Below are positions 49,277 to 59,820 of a stretch of DNA of 64,000 nucleotides, in pieces. The stretch covers positions 16,967,682-17,031,681 of the forward strand of contig NC_061082.1 in the NCBI RefSeq assembly GCF_021917145.1, written 5' to 3'. The notes below the pieces were generated by a model. It saw nothing but the letters and a program-made list of their open reading frames with translations. It did no database searches and was not told where the DNA came from. Numbering within the stretch: the stretch's first letter is position 1; the number at the start of each line of letters is the position of its first letter. Position numbers and translations under genes: made by a program. The DNA is from Hypomesus transpacificus (Eukaryota > Chordata > Actinopteri > Osmeriformes > Osmeridae).

Positions 49277-49346
49277 TCTACTTTTGGTCTACTTTTGGTC
49301 TACTTTTGGTCTTTTTTTCGTCTTTTTTTGGTCTACTTTTGGTCTA
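49277..49346 (+). repeat. 11-bp tandem repeat
   Basis: TCTACTTTTGG is repeated about six times, with two copies altered to T-rich variants. It abuts the 5' edge of the recognisable LINE sequence. Confidence 0.85.
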
Positions 49347-50697
49347 TGTTTTAATCTGTATATGCTTCCTCTGGGAGATATCATTAGGAAACACAACGTC
49401 TCGTTTCATTTTTATGCTGATGACACACAGCTTTATCTGTCTTTGAGACTTAATGATTCTGTTCAACCTCTCTTGGACTGCATTGTGGATATAAAAAAGT
49501 TTTTTTCTAATAACTTTCTCCAACTGAGCGATGAAAAGACTGAAGTGATTATTTTTGGTCCTGCGGGTTTTAGAGCTAGTCGTGTTAACACTTTTAGCAA
49601 TTTTTTCCCTAATGTCAGATCTCATGTAAAGAATCTTGATTTCATCATAGACTCGGACATTGGGTTAGTTAAGTAGATTAACACAGTGGTGAAAAACAGT
49701 TTCTATCAGTTACGACTGATTTCTAAATTTAAATCTGCATTGTCTTTTAAACACCTTGAAAATGTTATTCATGCTTTTATCACCTCACGTTTAGATTATT
49801 GCAATTCCCTTATGATGTGTCACAAACCAGGGGAAACAGACCAGCCAACCCAGCACAGGGGGCGGGTCCATAGGCTCAGATTGGGGGAGGTGATAGAGGG
49901 AGTCTATCTGCCTGTGTAAGTGCCTGCAGCCACTTGGCACATGGCACTGGTCACACCTGCAGCCCATCAGGTGATTAGGGGAAGGATTAAGGGAGCCAGC
50001 CCAAGGCCGCAAGGAAGGAGAGTGAGGAACAAAGGACCAGAGAGGCAACACTGCAGGAGTTTTGTTCAGTAAGGAGATTGGCTGGAAAAAGGACTGACCT
50101 CTCACTCTGCTCTAAACCCCCCACAGGACAACACCGCATGAAGGGTGACAGACCCCAGGAGGGAAGACGTTAGTTTGTCCCACTACTCTTTTCCTGGCAT
50201 AAGTTATTAAAGGACACTATGTTAAAGCTAACTGTCTCTGAGTCTCCTATTGTCATTGTGAATCAGTCTCCTGGGTTGCTACAGATGGTGTTCCCCAGTC
50301 GTCACTCTCCCGTCTTCAGATGGTGCAGAATGCTGCTGCCAGAATTTGATCATCCACTAGGAAGTTTGATCACATTTCCCCAGTCTTGGCCTCTTTGCAC
50401 TTGCTTCTTGTCCAGTATAGAGTACATTTTACAATGTCATTGTTTTTAAAGCTCTTAAAGGCCCCTTTGTATATCTCGGACCTCAGACAACTACACTCAC
50501 CCATTAGGTCACTGAGGTCTGCGGACAAACTACTTTTATACACTCCCCGGTCACGCTGCACACGTACAGGTGATAGAGCCTTTGCGGTTGCCGGTCCTAG
50601 GCTGTGGAATCAACTTCCCCTTTCTCTCAGGCAGGCTCCTTCATTGTCTGTTTTTAAAACGCACTCATATGCACTAGCGTTTCCCACTACCTCTTGA
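49345..50697 (+). mobile_element. L2-like LINE fragment split by an LTR insertion
   Basis: The reverse-transcriptase part reads YMLPLGDIIRKHNVSFHFYA then DDTQLYLSLRLND and LQLSDEKTEVIIFGP up to FITSRLDYCNSL. After a 466-bp insertion it continues with the C-terminal part, including ISPVLASLHLLLVQYRVHF, YISDLRQLHSPIRSLRSADK and AFAVAGPRLWNQLPLSLRQA. The YADD catalytic motif is intact, but the fragment is 5'-truncated and has stops (for example near 49675), so it is not mobile. Clade L2 is assigned from the motif pattern. Confidence 0.85.
49818..50283. mobile_element. Probable solo LTR inserted in the LINE
   Basis: 466 bp starting TGTCAC and ending GCTACA, flanked by the 4-bp repeat GATG (49814-49817 and 50284-50287). 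The TG...CA ends and short target duplication fit an LTR retroelement. No internal region is present, so it looks like a solo LTR left by recombination. The family is not assigned. It is younger than the LINE it interrupts. Confidence 0.7.
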
Positions 50698-50705
50698 GTT
50701 GGAAT

Positions 50706-52469
50706 GTTACTTATTTTACTGTTATTGGCCGCGTTTCCATTGACTTTTGGTTTTACTACGTATTTTATGGTGTCTTTTTTGTGTGTTTGTCAGGCACCTC
50801 GGTCAGCCTTGCTGTGTTAGTGTGCTTTATAAATAAAATGTACTTACTACCTCTTAAAGTTTAAAATAGAAAGCTCAGAATACAAATAAAACATTTGATG
50901 GGATGACCATCCCAGAGCTGACAAACACTTCAAAAGGTGTGATGATGAAATTCACTTTTAATATTCGTTTCATAACACAAGTGAAAAAACAGCTGTAACA
51001 AAGCAGTCTAGCCTGTCTGCTTCAGTCTCCTGCCCGACTAAAAGCAAGTGGATAATTCATCAAGCACACCATCGAGAGAACACAACAGATTGAGAAAACC
51101 ATGAATAATGGATTTGTGGCCTTGCAGATGACAAAGAGGACAACCGGATAAGGAAAAGGACACTGTAAGTTAGTGTAGTGTTGACATACAGTATGAGAGT
51201 AAGTTTATTGTCAAGGGAGGCTTAACAGCCGGTTTGGGTTGCTTGCTCTTGCAACATTTTGAACACATATTGTCCCACAGGCTAAAAAGGACATTTCAAA
51301 CAGAGGAAGCTTTACAGGGCATGTTACACTGTGTGCAATATTAATGTCATGTATCAGAATCAGCATTTCTTTGTCTTTGAACTTGCCCTTTGTTTATCTT
51401 ATACCAGAAAAAAACAAGACTTGAAGAGAATTATTCTAACTCTTGACGGAAGCAAAAAGTGCATTTGAAATTGAAGTGAAAACATCCACCGCTGAGCTAT
51501 GACAATGTTTTGAGTAGATGGGTTTTAACTTTTTCTCATATTCATCAATAAATGCTACCATTGTTTAATCATACTTTTTTTGCATCACAATTTCTCCCAC
51601 TGTAACAGTGTAGACACATACAAGCTCTGTCTCCATGAACATGTGTTGTTTGATGAATAAACATTGCTCTGGAGAACTTATTGTCATTATCATAATTTGA
51701 TTCACTGTTATTACTCAGTTTGTGTGAGTGTAATACTACAATCTTTGCTGCGAGAGAGGGGGCAAGTTTAAGCATGGCTGAGCATCTAAAATTTTACACT
51801 CCGAACTTTACTGGGTCAGGGTTGGAGCCATTACGTCCACCCCTCCCCCCTCCCCCCTCCCCCTACATGTATCACAGGAAGGGTATAGGTATAGCTTGGT
51901 TGAGTAGACATCACAAGCTTGTATTTCAGCCTCTCTGCATTGGCTAATTGTGCCTCGTCTGCCAGAAAGCAAACACAGAAGAAGAACAGTTTCCGGATCA
52001 TGTTGGGTTAAGCCTAGGGGGACTGGAGCAGGGCACCCTGCAGTGGTGCCTGGTGGCAACAAGAGAGTGATATGAAAGGGGCAGAAGGGAACAGAAGGGC
52101 AGAGAGACGTTCCATACCATGTAATGTAAATGTAAATGTAAATACCAATGCACGGACTGTCTGTTTAGCTGAATAACTGTTAGAGGACCTCATTAGTTTA
52201 CACAACATCCTTATTGTGCTTATTATTATTTAATGAAACAACTTATGAGTTATGAAGGATAATATAATGAAATGTAGGTGGGGAGTGACTGCTCTTACAC
52301 TCAAGGACAATAGATGGCGATGTATGCAGTTTTGGTCCTTGGATCCGCCAACCAGAACCCAAAGGAGTGAAGGACAGTTTCCGGACAGTAGCGGAACTGG
52401 CGCCAAATTCGAAAGTACGTGCCAGACAGAAAGTAAACACGGCCGTTTAGCACCAACTCATCTGCAGAA
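50706..52469. other. Upstream of ska3
   Basis: Intergenic, with a C-rich run near 51838-51864 and a short (TGTAAA)n tail near 52119-52142. The ska3 promoter should lie near 52250-52469. No gene recognised. Confidence 0.45.
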
Positions 52470-55400
52470 ATGGACTTATCAGCTCGTTTTTTCACTAAGC
52501 TACGAACATTAGCGGTGTCATTGGAGACCGAAACTGCAAGTCTTCAGCATGCACATCAAAACTTCGACGAAGAGGGTACGGTAGTTATGCCTTCTATGTA
52601 AAATGTATAGCTAGCTAATTAAGTTAGCAAGTTAGGCTAACTTGACTTTGCCTGCCAGGTCATCCGGAACCTATCTAACTAAGAATAAGTGTAACTTACG
52701 AACAGGGCGGGCTACAGGTAGTTACTGAGTGGGTTTATTTCAATAGCATAATGGCTAGCGGGGTTTCTAGTTTTGTACAACAACTGTCAGGAAGCTTGAA
52801 CACCGTCTTTGTGTTCAGGGAGCACAGAGTGTGCTGTGCGACTTCTTCACGAGCTGCACTCCGAGGTACGGGACTTGAAGGTAGGTTGAGACTCCCGAGA
52901 ATGACTTAATTAAACACAGCCCATCAGATGATACTAAGTCATCTCTCATAATCTATACGTTTGACCCCATGCACTTATACCAGAGGGAAGTAGGCGACCA
53001 AATTTCCCATCAGCAAGCAAAGGAGACTGAAACCAGGAACTTTATAAAGGCGTGCATGGTGCTCAAGCAGAGGAGCACTGAGGACATCCAGAGACTTCAA
53101 CGATACTATGAAAAATACGGCTACCAAGCTCCCAAGAATGTACACAAATGTTCAGGTAAGCCTCCTCCACATCAAAGAGCTGGTTGCATGTGTATATTTT
53201 GGACTCATCGTTGGGTGACTGTCACTAAATATTTGACTATTATGGGAAGATATGTTTGTATGTATTTCCTACTACAACCATTACTCTCATATCACCTTCA
53301 AACTAGCTATGTCTAGCATGCTATTGCAATTCAGTACCAATGCAGTGATAAACTTCCATCCACAGTGGACACAAGGCAAGATACAGAAGATCCTTCTGAA
53401 GAGGATGAGGAGGAAGAGGAAGGGAAGGTAGGAGAGGAGGAGCAGCAGATACCGCCAGTGACTCCCATGAAGGTACCCCCTCCTCCCACCAGTGACCCCA
53501 TGCGAACACCACAGCTCTCTGACTTCGGCCTGTCAGAGATCCACCTGAAGAACGTTCTGGGCGTCTCAGGGTTTTCTTGTGACCCCGTCCCCATGCCTGT
53601 GATGCCACTCCCATACCCCTCCACGACCAGGACCGTGCATCTTCCCACGCCCAAAACGCCCAAGTGCACCCTGCGCATGGACGAGGACGACCTGCTGACC
53701 CCCCGCATGGAGGACTTGGGGATCTCTGAGGACACCATGTGCCTCAACAACGACTTTACCATGGACTTGCATCGCAAGCATTCTTCAAAGACCCTGAGGT
53801 GTGTGTGTCCTCTACGTTTAGTTGAATGCTGTGTCCAATCACTCAACAATCATCGCTTTCATGTTTCGTTACGGATTGCGTTCTGTCTTCCGCAGCTCGT
53901 CGGCATCCTCTGGTCTGAAAGCGAGAACGTGCCCGGTCCTCTCCACCACACCCTTGAACCCTGACCTGCACAGCTTTGCTTCCGACGGTATCTTTCCCAG
54001 ACTGGGATACTTTTACATGAGCAGTATCGTAGTGGTGTTCGGTAAGACTTTGGGAGTGGTTATTGATGTGGTTGCTTTTCGACAGAGGGCATGAAGACTC
54101 CAGAGCCACCTGAGTTTTGCACTCCGGGTTTTATGATCACCAAGTCGCACGGAAGCTCCTCTCCTTCTCCCCCGGAACCGACGGGCGACATGTGTCCCAG
54201 CCCCGAGATCCCTGCATTCCAGACCCTCTGCAAAACTAGAAAGGTAGATACATAGTTCTGCTGATGACTGTATCAGAGAGATGGCTTTTGCAAACCGTTT
54301 GTAACAGACTGTTTGTAACAGTTCTTCACTGTTACAGGATGACAGGGGGTATCCAGCCTCCAGCAGGGGCTATCACAAGGCCTGGGAGTATGAGGTCCCG
54401 GAGATGACCATTGGATGTCCAGAGGACAAACACACACCAGAGACGCCAAGCCTGGAGTCATTTATAGGCAGCTCTTTATCCGGTGTAAGTAGAAACTTAC
54501 AGTATCAGGATCCATTATTCATGATACTATACTAGGTTTATCTTTGGTGTCAAGGAAACAGACTGAAAGAAGGTCAATCTGCGTACATGCATTATTGAAA
54601 CTAGGAGAACTACTGCATTTCATTTATAAGTCTGTGTCTTTCAGAGGGGTGTAGGAGGGAATGAAGCAGTGGGTGAGTGTGAGATGGGTTCTGGAGGGCC
54701 CGGTACACCCTGCGGTCTGGAGCAGGACTGTCCCACCCAGGAGTTCAACCTGTGCAGCCCCAGGGTGCGAAAGGAGTACCCTGAGCCCAGAACCCCTGAG
54801 ATGCCTGACTTCAGCTCGGTCACACAAGACATCTGTAAAGTACGAACAGTTACTTGACATGCAATGACACCACAAAATGAGGGAGCTGATGTTAAGTGAC
54901 GTTCCAAGTAATCAAACTAAATGTATCAGTATTCAAGCTCTCCAGCGAGAAATGACTGTTGTTGACAATCTGCAGGGTGAATGGTAACCTTTGGTGGTCC
55001 CTTGTATCGTAGATGGTTTCCCGGATGAAGAAACCTCCCCCTGCAGGGATCCAGTCACAGACCAGACCCACAGGAAAGGAGAACAGGTAGAGTCTCAACA
55101 ACCCAGTGGAACACTCCAGGGGTAGTGAGTCAGATGTGTTACATCAATGACCTGTAACCCGTTGAAACAGTTGCTTCCCCATGGCGTGTTTTATGTCCCC
55201 CCTCTCTCCCCGTAGGAGAGGCCAGGGTATGTCTGTGGTGTCAGAGCAAGAGTTCCTGAGTCTGCCCAGCTACCTGAGGCAGATATCTCTGTCCAGCCTC
55301 AACCAGACCATCCATCAAATCAACAGTGCTGCAGAGAAGCAGCTCTGTGGTCAGTGTCTCAAAGCAATGAGCCCAACACAAATCTTAAGCTGCTTTCCCC

Positions 55401-55605
55401 CAGCTGATCCCTAGTGGACTAATGTCCTGTGCTGCCCTCTACAGGCGGAGGTGCTGCAGTGTTTCTGATGGAGGAGCTGAAGTCCATCACAGGCACGGGC
55501 ACCAAGGCCCCCTTGTACTTCCTGTGTCTGAAGGAGCTGAAGAGGCTGGAGCACTTGCAGGATGTGGGGACCGCCGCCACGTACAGAGTCCTGACACACA
55601 TCTGA
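52470..55605 (+). CDS. ska3: Spindle and kinetochore-associated protein 3
   Basis: A subunit of the Ska complex (SKA1-2-3), which couples kinetochores to depolymerising microtubules with NDC80. Eleven exons (52470-52575, 52819-52880, 52984-53155, 53366-53798, 53896-53987, 54086-54243, 54338-54484, 54645-54839, 55013-55086, 55216-55349, 55445-55605) join to 577 aa, against 412 in human. The N-terminal coiled coil (MDLSARFFTKLRTLAVSLE to LQRYYEKYGYQAP) matches human SKA3. So do PQLSDFGLSEIHLKNVLG, TPKCTLRMD, the MEDLGISEDTMCLN block and FCTPGF. Many TP and SP sites lie in the acidic middle, where CDK1 phosphorylates the human protein. The last ~100 residues (from about MSVVSEQEFLSLPSYLRQ) extend beyond the end of human SKA3. 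Confidence 0.92.
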
Positions 55606-55772
55606 CCCCTCCACATCTAGAGGAGCTTACTGGCTGAGCCAGTCTCCCCACAAGAGGATGCATGACTGTATTACTCCATGTTGATACTTTGTTTCTACTT
55701 ACAGTATGTGAGCTCAAATCTGTCCAGCCTTTTTTAGTGTGTGCGTCTAAGAAATGTGTATAGACATCTACC

Positions 55773-55817
55773 AATAAATGCAATAATAAGTCAAATGTTT
55801 TATTATTTAGGTTTATT
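55773..55817. terminator. Facing polyadenylation signals of ska3 and sap18
   Basis: AATAAA on the + strand (55773-55778, ska3) and AATAAA on the - strand (55817-55812, sap18) lie about 35 bp apart in the 383 bp between the two stop codons. The two 3' UTRs probably overlap or nearly touch. Confidence 0.65.
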
Positions 55818-55988
55818 ATAAACGTTCAAAATTCACCATTTCAGAAGACACAGTAGTTGCAATGGACAAATCAGGGTATTTTCCAGCAAGAAATTATTTT
55901 TATCCTGTTTAAATTCCTGTTCCCACTACGTTCTCAAATGAAAAACGGTAGAAAAAAAACAATAAAAAATTCTGACCCAGTACCAGGG

Positions 55989-56914
55989 TCAATACGGTCT
56001 CATGCGCCCAGGAACGGGAGGGGCTCGGTTTGGGGGGGTGATGGCGATATCCAGGTAGTCTCCAATCTGAAAGCGCTGGGACTGTAGAGTCATGGCATCA
56101 TCAGTGCCCTTCCGGCCAGACACAGTTGTTCCAATATCCTTCACTCTGAAACAAATAAAGTCGTGGAGACGCTCGTTATTAGCGTTGGTATTTATGTTTA
56201 CATTTGAGTAGAGTGGTACTTAATTGAAACTGCACACATGGAGCTAGGCTACCTATAGCCGGGTCTCTGGGGGTCCGGGTAGACGATGGCAAAGCCAAAA
56301 TGTGTGCCTTTTTTCCTAGCGTCGGGGTACACTTCTTTCACGAGACTGGTAAGCTCTTTTAAAGTAGCATCCATCCTATGAAAACACACACAAACCAAGT
56401 TAAAAAGAAAGATTACTTATCGTTGAATCGTTTAACATGTGTAGCAGTTACATTATGTCCACATATGATCGCTTTACCAGGTGTATATCTGGAGCTCGCT
56501 GGATGGGACATTGCCCCTATTAAACTCGTCCATCCTGTGATGCCTTCCCGTAGTTGTGGTGAAAACCCTTAGTAGAAGGGGACATGTCTGTTGAAACGGA
56601 GAGAAGAGATTATTTGCATTGTTCAGCGTTCGTTCTACTTCAGGCACCAATAACAACGAATCCGTTTTCAAATAATTGTATTAAAACGTCGACAGCAATG
56701 ACTACTGTAACAGAACGTTATCCACATTGATCATTATTCAAAGGCTACAATTATGGCTTACACCGTAGGGCGCCAAGCACCACTGCGACACGAGAGCCAG
56801 GTTATGAAATTAACCTAGGTTTGTGGTCAGTTAGCAAGTTACCTTCTCTCTGTCCACTGGCTTTTCGGGTTCCTTTTTAATTTCCTCTTGTGTGACTCTC
56901 GATTCTACAGCCAT
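55989..56914 (-). CDS. sap18: Histone deacetylase complex subunit SAP18
   Basis: A ubiquitin-fold protein of the ASAP complex (with RNPS1 and ACIN1) and of Sin3-HDAC. It acts in splicing control and transcriptional repression in the nucleus. Four exons on the minus strand, 56914-56843, 56587-56478, 56375-56253 and 56145-55989, join to 153 aa, exactly the human length. Sequence hallmarks include MAVESRVTQEEIKKEPEKPV, CPLLLRVFTTTTGRHHRMDE, ELQIYTWMDATLKELTSLV, HFGFAIVYPD and the end RAPPVPGRMRPY. It converges with ska3 and diverges from the THAP/DDE gene. The SKA3-SAP18-LATS2 grouping matches human 13q12. Confidence 0.97.
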
Positions 56915-57166
56915 ATTTTAAAAGGAGTGATGCAGCTTCCGAGCTAATGCTAACGAAATAAGTAAAGCAATAGTCGCATGTAAGTGACGTGGATATGGGC
57001 GTTTACAATAAATACGGTGGCCAATCTCATCATCGAACGCGAGTACATCAGAGGAAACTGAAGTGACGACACAAAAGTCCAGCGTTTCTTGTTTTTCAGC
57101 CACCATTTTGGGAGTCAAAATATTCGTGAAAAGCTAACACACCTCCACGGGTTTCGTGGCCTTACT
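56915..57166. promoter_or_regulatory. Divergent promoter of sap18 and the THAP/DDE gene
   Basis: Only 252 bp separate the two start codons on opposite strands, so both genes must share this short region for promoter and 5' UTRs. It contains CCAAT on the minus strand (ATTGG on that of +) near 57020-57025 (GGCCAATC). The transcription starts are not visible. Confidence 0.5.
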
Positions 57167-58934
57167 ATGGTTCACACGTGTGTCGTGACTGGCTGTCGTA
57201 ACAGAAGAACGCTAGGCACCTCACTGTCTTTTTACCGTTTCCCACGCGACCCCGAGAGAAAACAACGTTGGATTGCAGCTGTAAACCGCGAGGGATGGGT
57301 TCCAAATGACGGGAGTAGACTGTGTAGTAATCATTTCATCTCAGGTATGCAGTCTAACTTGTTAAAACCGTCAGTGAGTATGGAAGACCGTATTTTATGG
57401 TTCCATTTAATTTACAGTTTCCTTTTTAAACATAACATAATCACTTAGTGGGAAATGCCACATATAAAATATGCTTCTTGCATGGTTTTATTAAGTGTAT
57501 AAAGTGTATAAACTTTTAATAGTTCATCTTACAGACCTTTTGCTTATACAGAATACATGACATGCTTGAGATCTTCATAATGCACCTCTCAAAGTTTCTA
57601 TTCCTTCTCTCCCTTTGTTTTCAGGTAAACAGGTGAAGAACCCCCGGTCACCAGATTATGTTCCTACTGTGTTTGCTGCCCCTCCTCCATCTCCAGAGAT
57701 GAAAGAAACAGGTTCCTTTGAACTTCTAGATAAGCAGGAAGCCCAAGTGGAGGCGGCAAACGCCTTGCTCTTCCTCCAGGGTCAGGGCAGGGTCAAGTGT
57801 GAACTAGGCCAGAGCCAGGAGGACCAAGAAACAGCTGAGACCGCAACCTCATCTTCCAGCAGTGAAGAAGGGGAGGAGTCAGACCTTTCGAGTGACAGCA
57901 AAAGTAAGGGAGGAAAGCCCACCAAAATGTCTACCACGCCCACCAAGTACGAAGACACCCTCCTGGCGTTGAAGAAGGAGAACCGGGCTCTCAGAGAGGC
58001 TGTGGAAAAGCAGTCTCTAACTGAGAACTCCCTCAGGAACGACCCGGAGAAGGTGAGGTTTTACACCGGCCTGCCCAACTACTTTGTGTTTGAGACGGTC
58101 ATGTGGCTCCTGGCGCCGCACATGGACGGAGCCAAGAACGTGAAGCTAGCCAAGTTCCAGCAGCTGCTGCTAACCCTGATGCGTTTCCGCCTGGACCTTC
58201 GCAACCAGGACCTGGCCTACCGCTTTGGCGTGAAGGTCGGCACGGTGACCAGGACTGTGCACAGGATGGTCAACATCATGTCCAACACGCTGGTGCCCAC
58301 CGCTGTCTTCTGGCCCTCCAGAGCCGAGCTCCGCAAGAACCTCCCTGCAGCGCTGCGCACGTCCTACCCAGACTGCGCTGTCATCATAGACTGCTTCAGG
58401 GTGACCTTCGAGAAGCCCGCATCTCAGACCAACCAACAAGAGGCTGCTGGGACACCATCTGCGCAAGGGGCGGGGCGCAACACGCTGAAGTACCTGATAG
58501 GTGTGGCCCCGCAGGGCGTGGTCACCTTTATCTCCAGGGGGTCCCCGGGGGACGTCAGTGACAAGAGCGTGGCGGAGGGGTGTGGCTTCCTGTGTAAGCT
58601 CCTACCAGGGGACGTGGTCTTGGCAGAGCGGGATCTGGAGATTGGAGAGTCCGTAGCAGCTTGCGGTGCCCTGTTGCAGGTAACGGGGGGCCACGTGGAC
58701 GCGTACGACGGGGACTCCTCGCTGGAAGAGGCGTCCTTGGAGAGGCAGAGCGTGCGCAGACACGTGGAGCGGGTCATCGCCATGGTGAAGCAGCGGTACG
58801 CCATGCTGGCGGGCCCTGTGGAGAGCTGCTTCATGGCTGCCGAGCGCACGTCAAACCTGACCACGTTTGATAAGATTGTGCAAGTGGCTTGTGCCTTAAA
58901 CAACCTGTGCATCTCTGCTGCTCCTCTGGAGTGA
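57167..58934 (+). CDS. THAP domain + Harbinger-type (ISL2EU-like) transposase-derived protein
   Basis: Two exons (57167-57344, 57625-58934) give 495 aa. The N-terminal THAP zinc finger has CVVTGC, FYRFP, W at RWIAAV, CSNHF and the closing PDYVPTVF box, and is split by the intron. A serine/acid-rich linker and a coiled coil (YEDTLLALKKENRALREAVE) follow. Next is a helix-turn-helix region (LTLMRFRLDLRNQDLAYRFG) and a DDE_4 nuclease-fold core close to ISL2EU elements (LKYLIGVAPQGVVTFISRG, LLPGDVVLAERDLEI, RRHVERVIAMVKQRY). Asp315 (IIDC) and Glu441 remain, but the second catalytic Asp (ADRGF in active relatives) is Glu394. The segment between the first and second sites is also altered. The frame is intact, no terminal inverted repeats were found, and it has its own 3' UTR. 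This suggests a domesticated, non-transposing gene, probably DNA-binding. Confidence 0.87.
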
Positions 58935-59800
58935 TTTTCACTAGAGCTGCTGGTTATGGGCAGCCTGCACTGTGTATGATCTCATACACTAACAAGTGTT
59001 TCCTTCTCTGGAGAAAGAAGCTGTTTTCTGGTTAGATTAATTTGTATAATTGAAATGAACAGAGCATTCCTTTGGCTTTAATTTTGGACCAGTATATGCC
59101 TGATTTATTTTTTGTAATTGTGGACAAAGTATCAAGGACAGTTTCTTCTTTGTTGAGTTGGGCTCATCAGCTTTTTCAGCTGATGTGGGTTCTTGGGATT
59201 TAAAAAGTATTTCCACAGATAACGGAGAATCTGGACCCCAGCTTGCTGGATCCCGTGTTGCTGAAAGCTGATATTTTAACTTATCACTTGAAGTAGTCGT
59301 TTTGGACTATGACCGTTCCGTGAAGTTACAGCTGAACTGGACATGCACACAGCCCTCAGGTTACAGTGCCTTAGAGTGTATTGCTGGCACTGTTGTAACA
59401 AAACAGCCTGCATTTGTATTTTTTCCGTTATACAGAATGCCTCAAGATCCTTTCCTGACTCTACTTTGTTAGTAAAAACATGCAAGAACTCTCAAGAAGC
59501 ACTGAAAAGTGTAATATACTGTCACTGAATGCTATGTAAGATTTACTTTGTGCTATGTGTGATTTCTTACCAAATCTTTGCTTTTGTATAATTTGAATGG
59601 TGGCAGGTTGAGTTGACTGTTATGCCTTCTATACTCTAGAGATGCTGGGAACTGGATGCCCTCTGGTGTTGGACTAATTTGTGTCTTATGAAAACAGCTT
59701 TTGCACACTACCCTTCTTTTGGTTGTATGTTATTGTTCACCAATGTATGTAGGGCCTACATATACCATGACTATGATTTACTACAAATTTGTGGTTCACA

Positions 59801-59806
59801 AATAAA
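59801..59806 (+). terminator. Polyadenylation signal of the THAP/DDE gene
   Basis: AATAAA lies 867 bp after the stop codon and is followed by GT-rich sequence (GGTCTCGTGTC). The 3' UTR between 58935 and here shows no repeat. Confidence 0.65.
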
Positions 59807-59820
59807 TGTTTCATTCGAAG

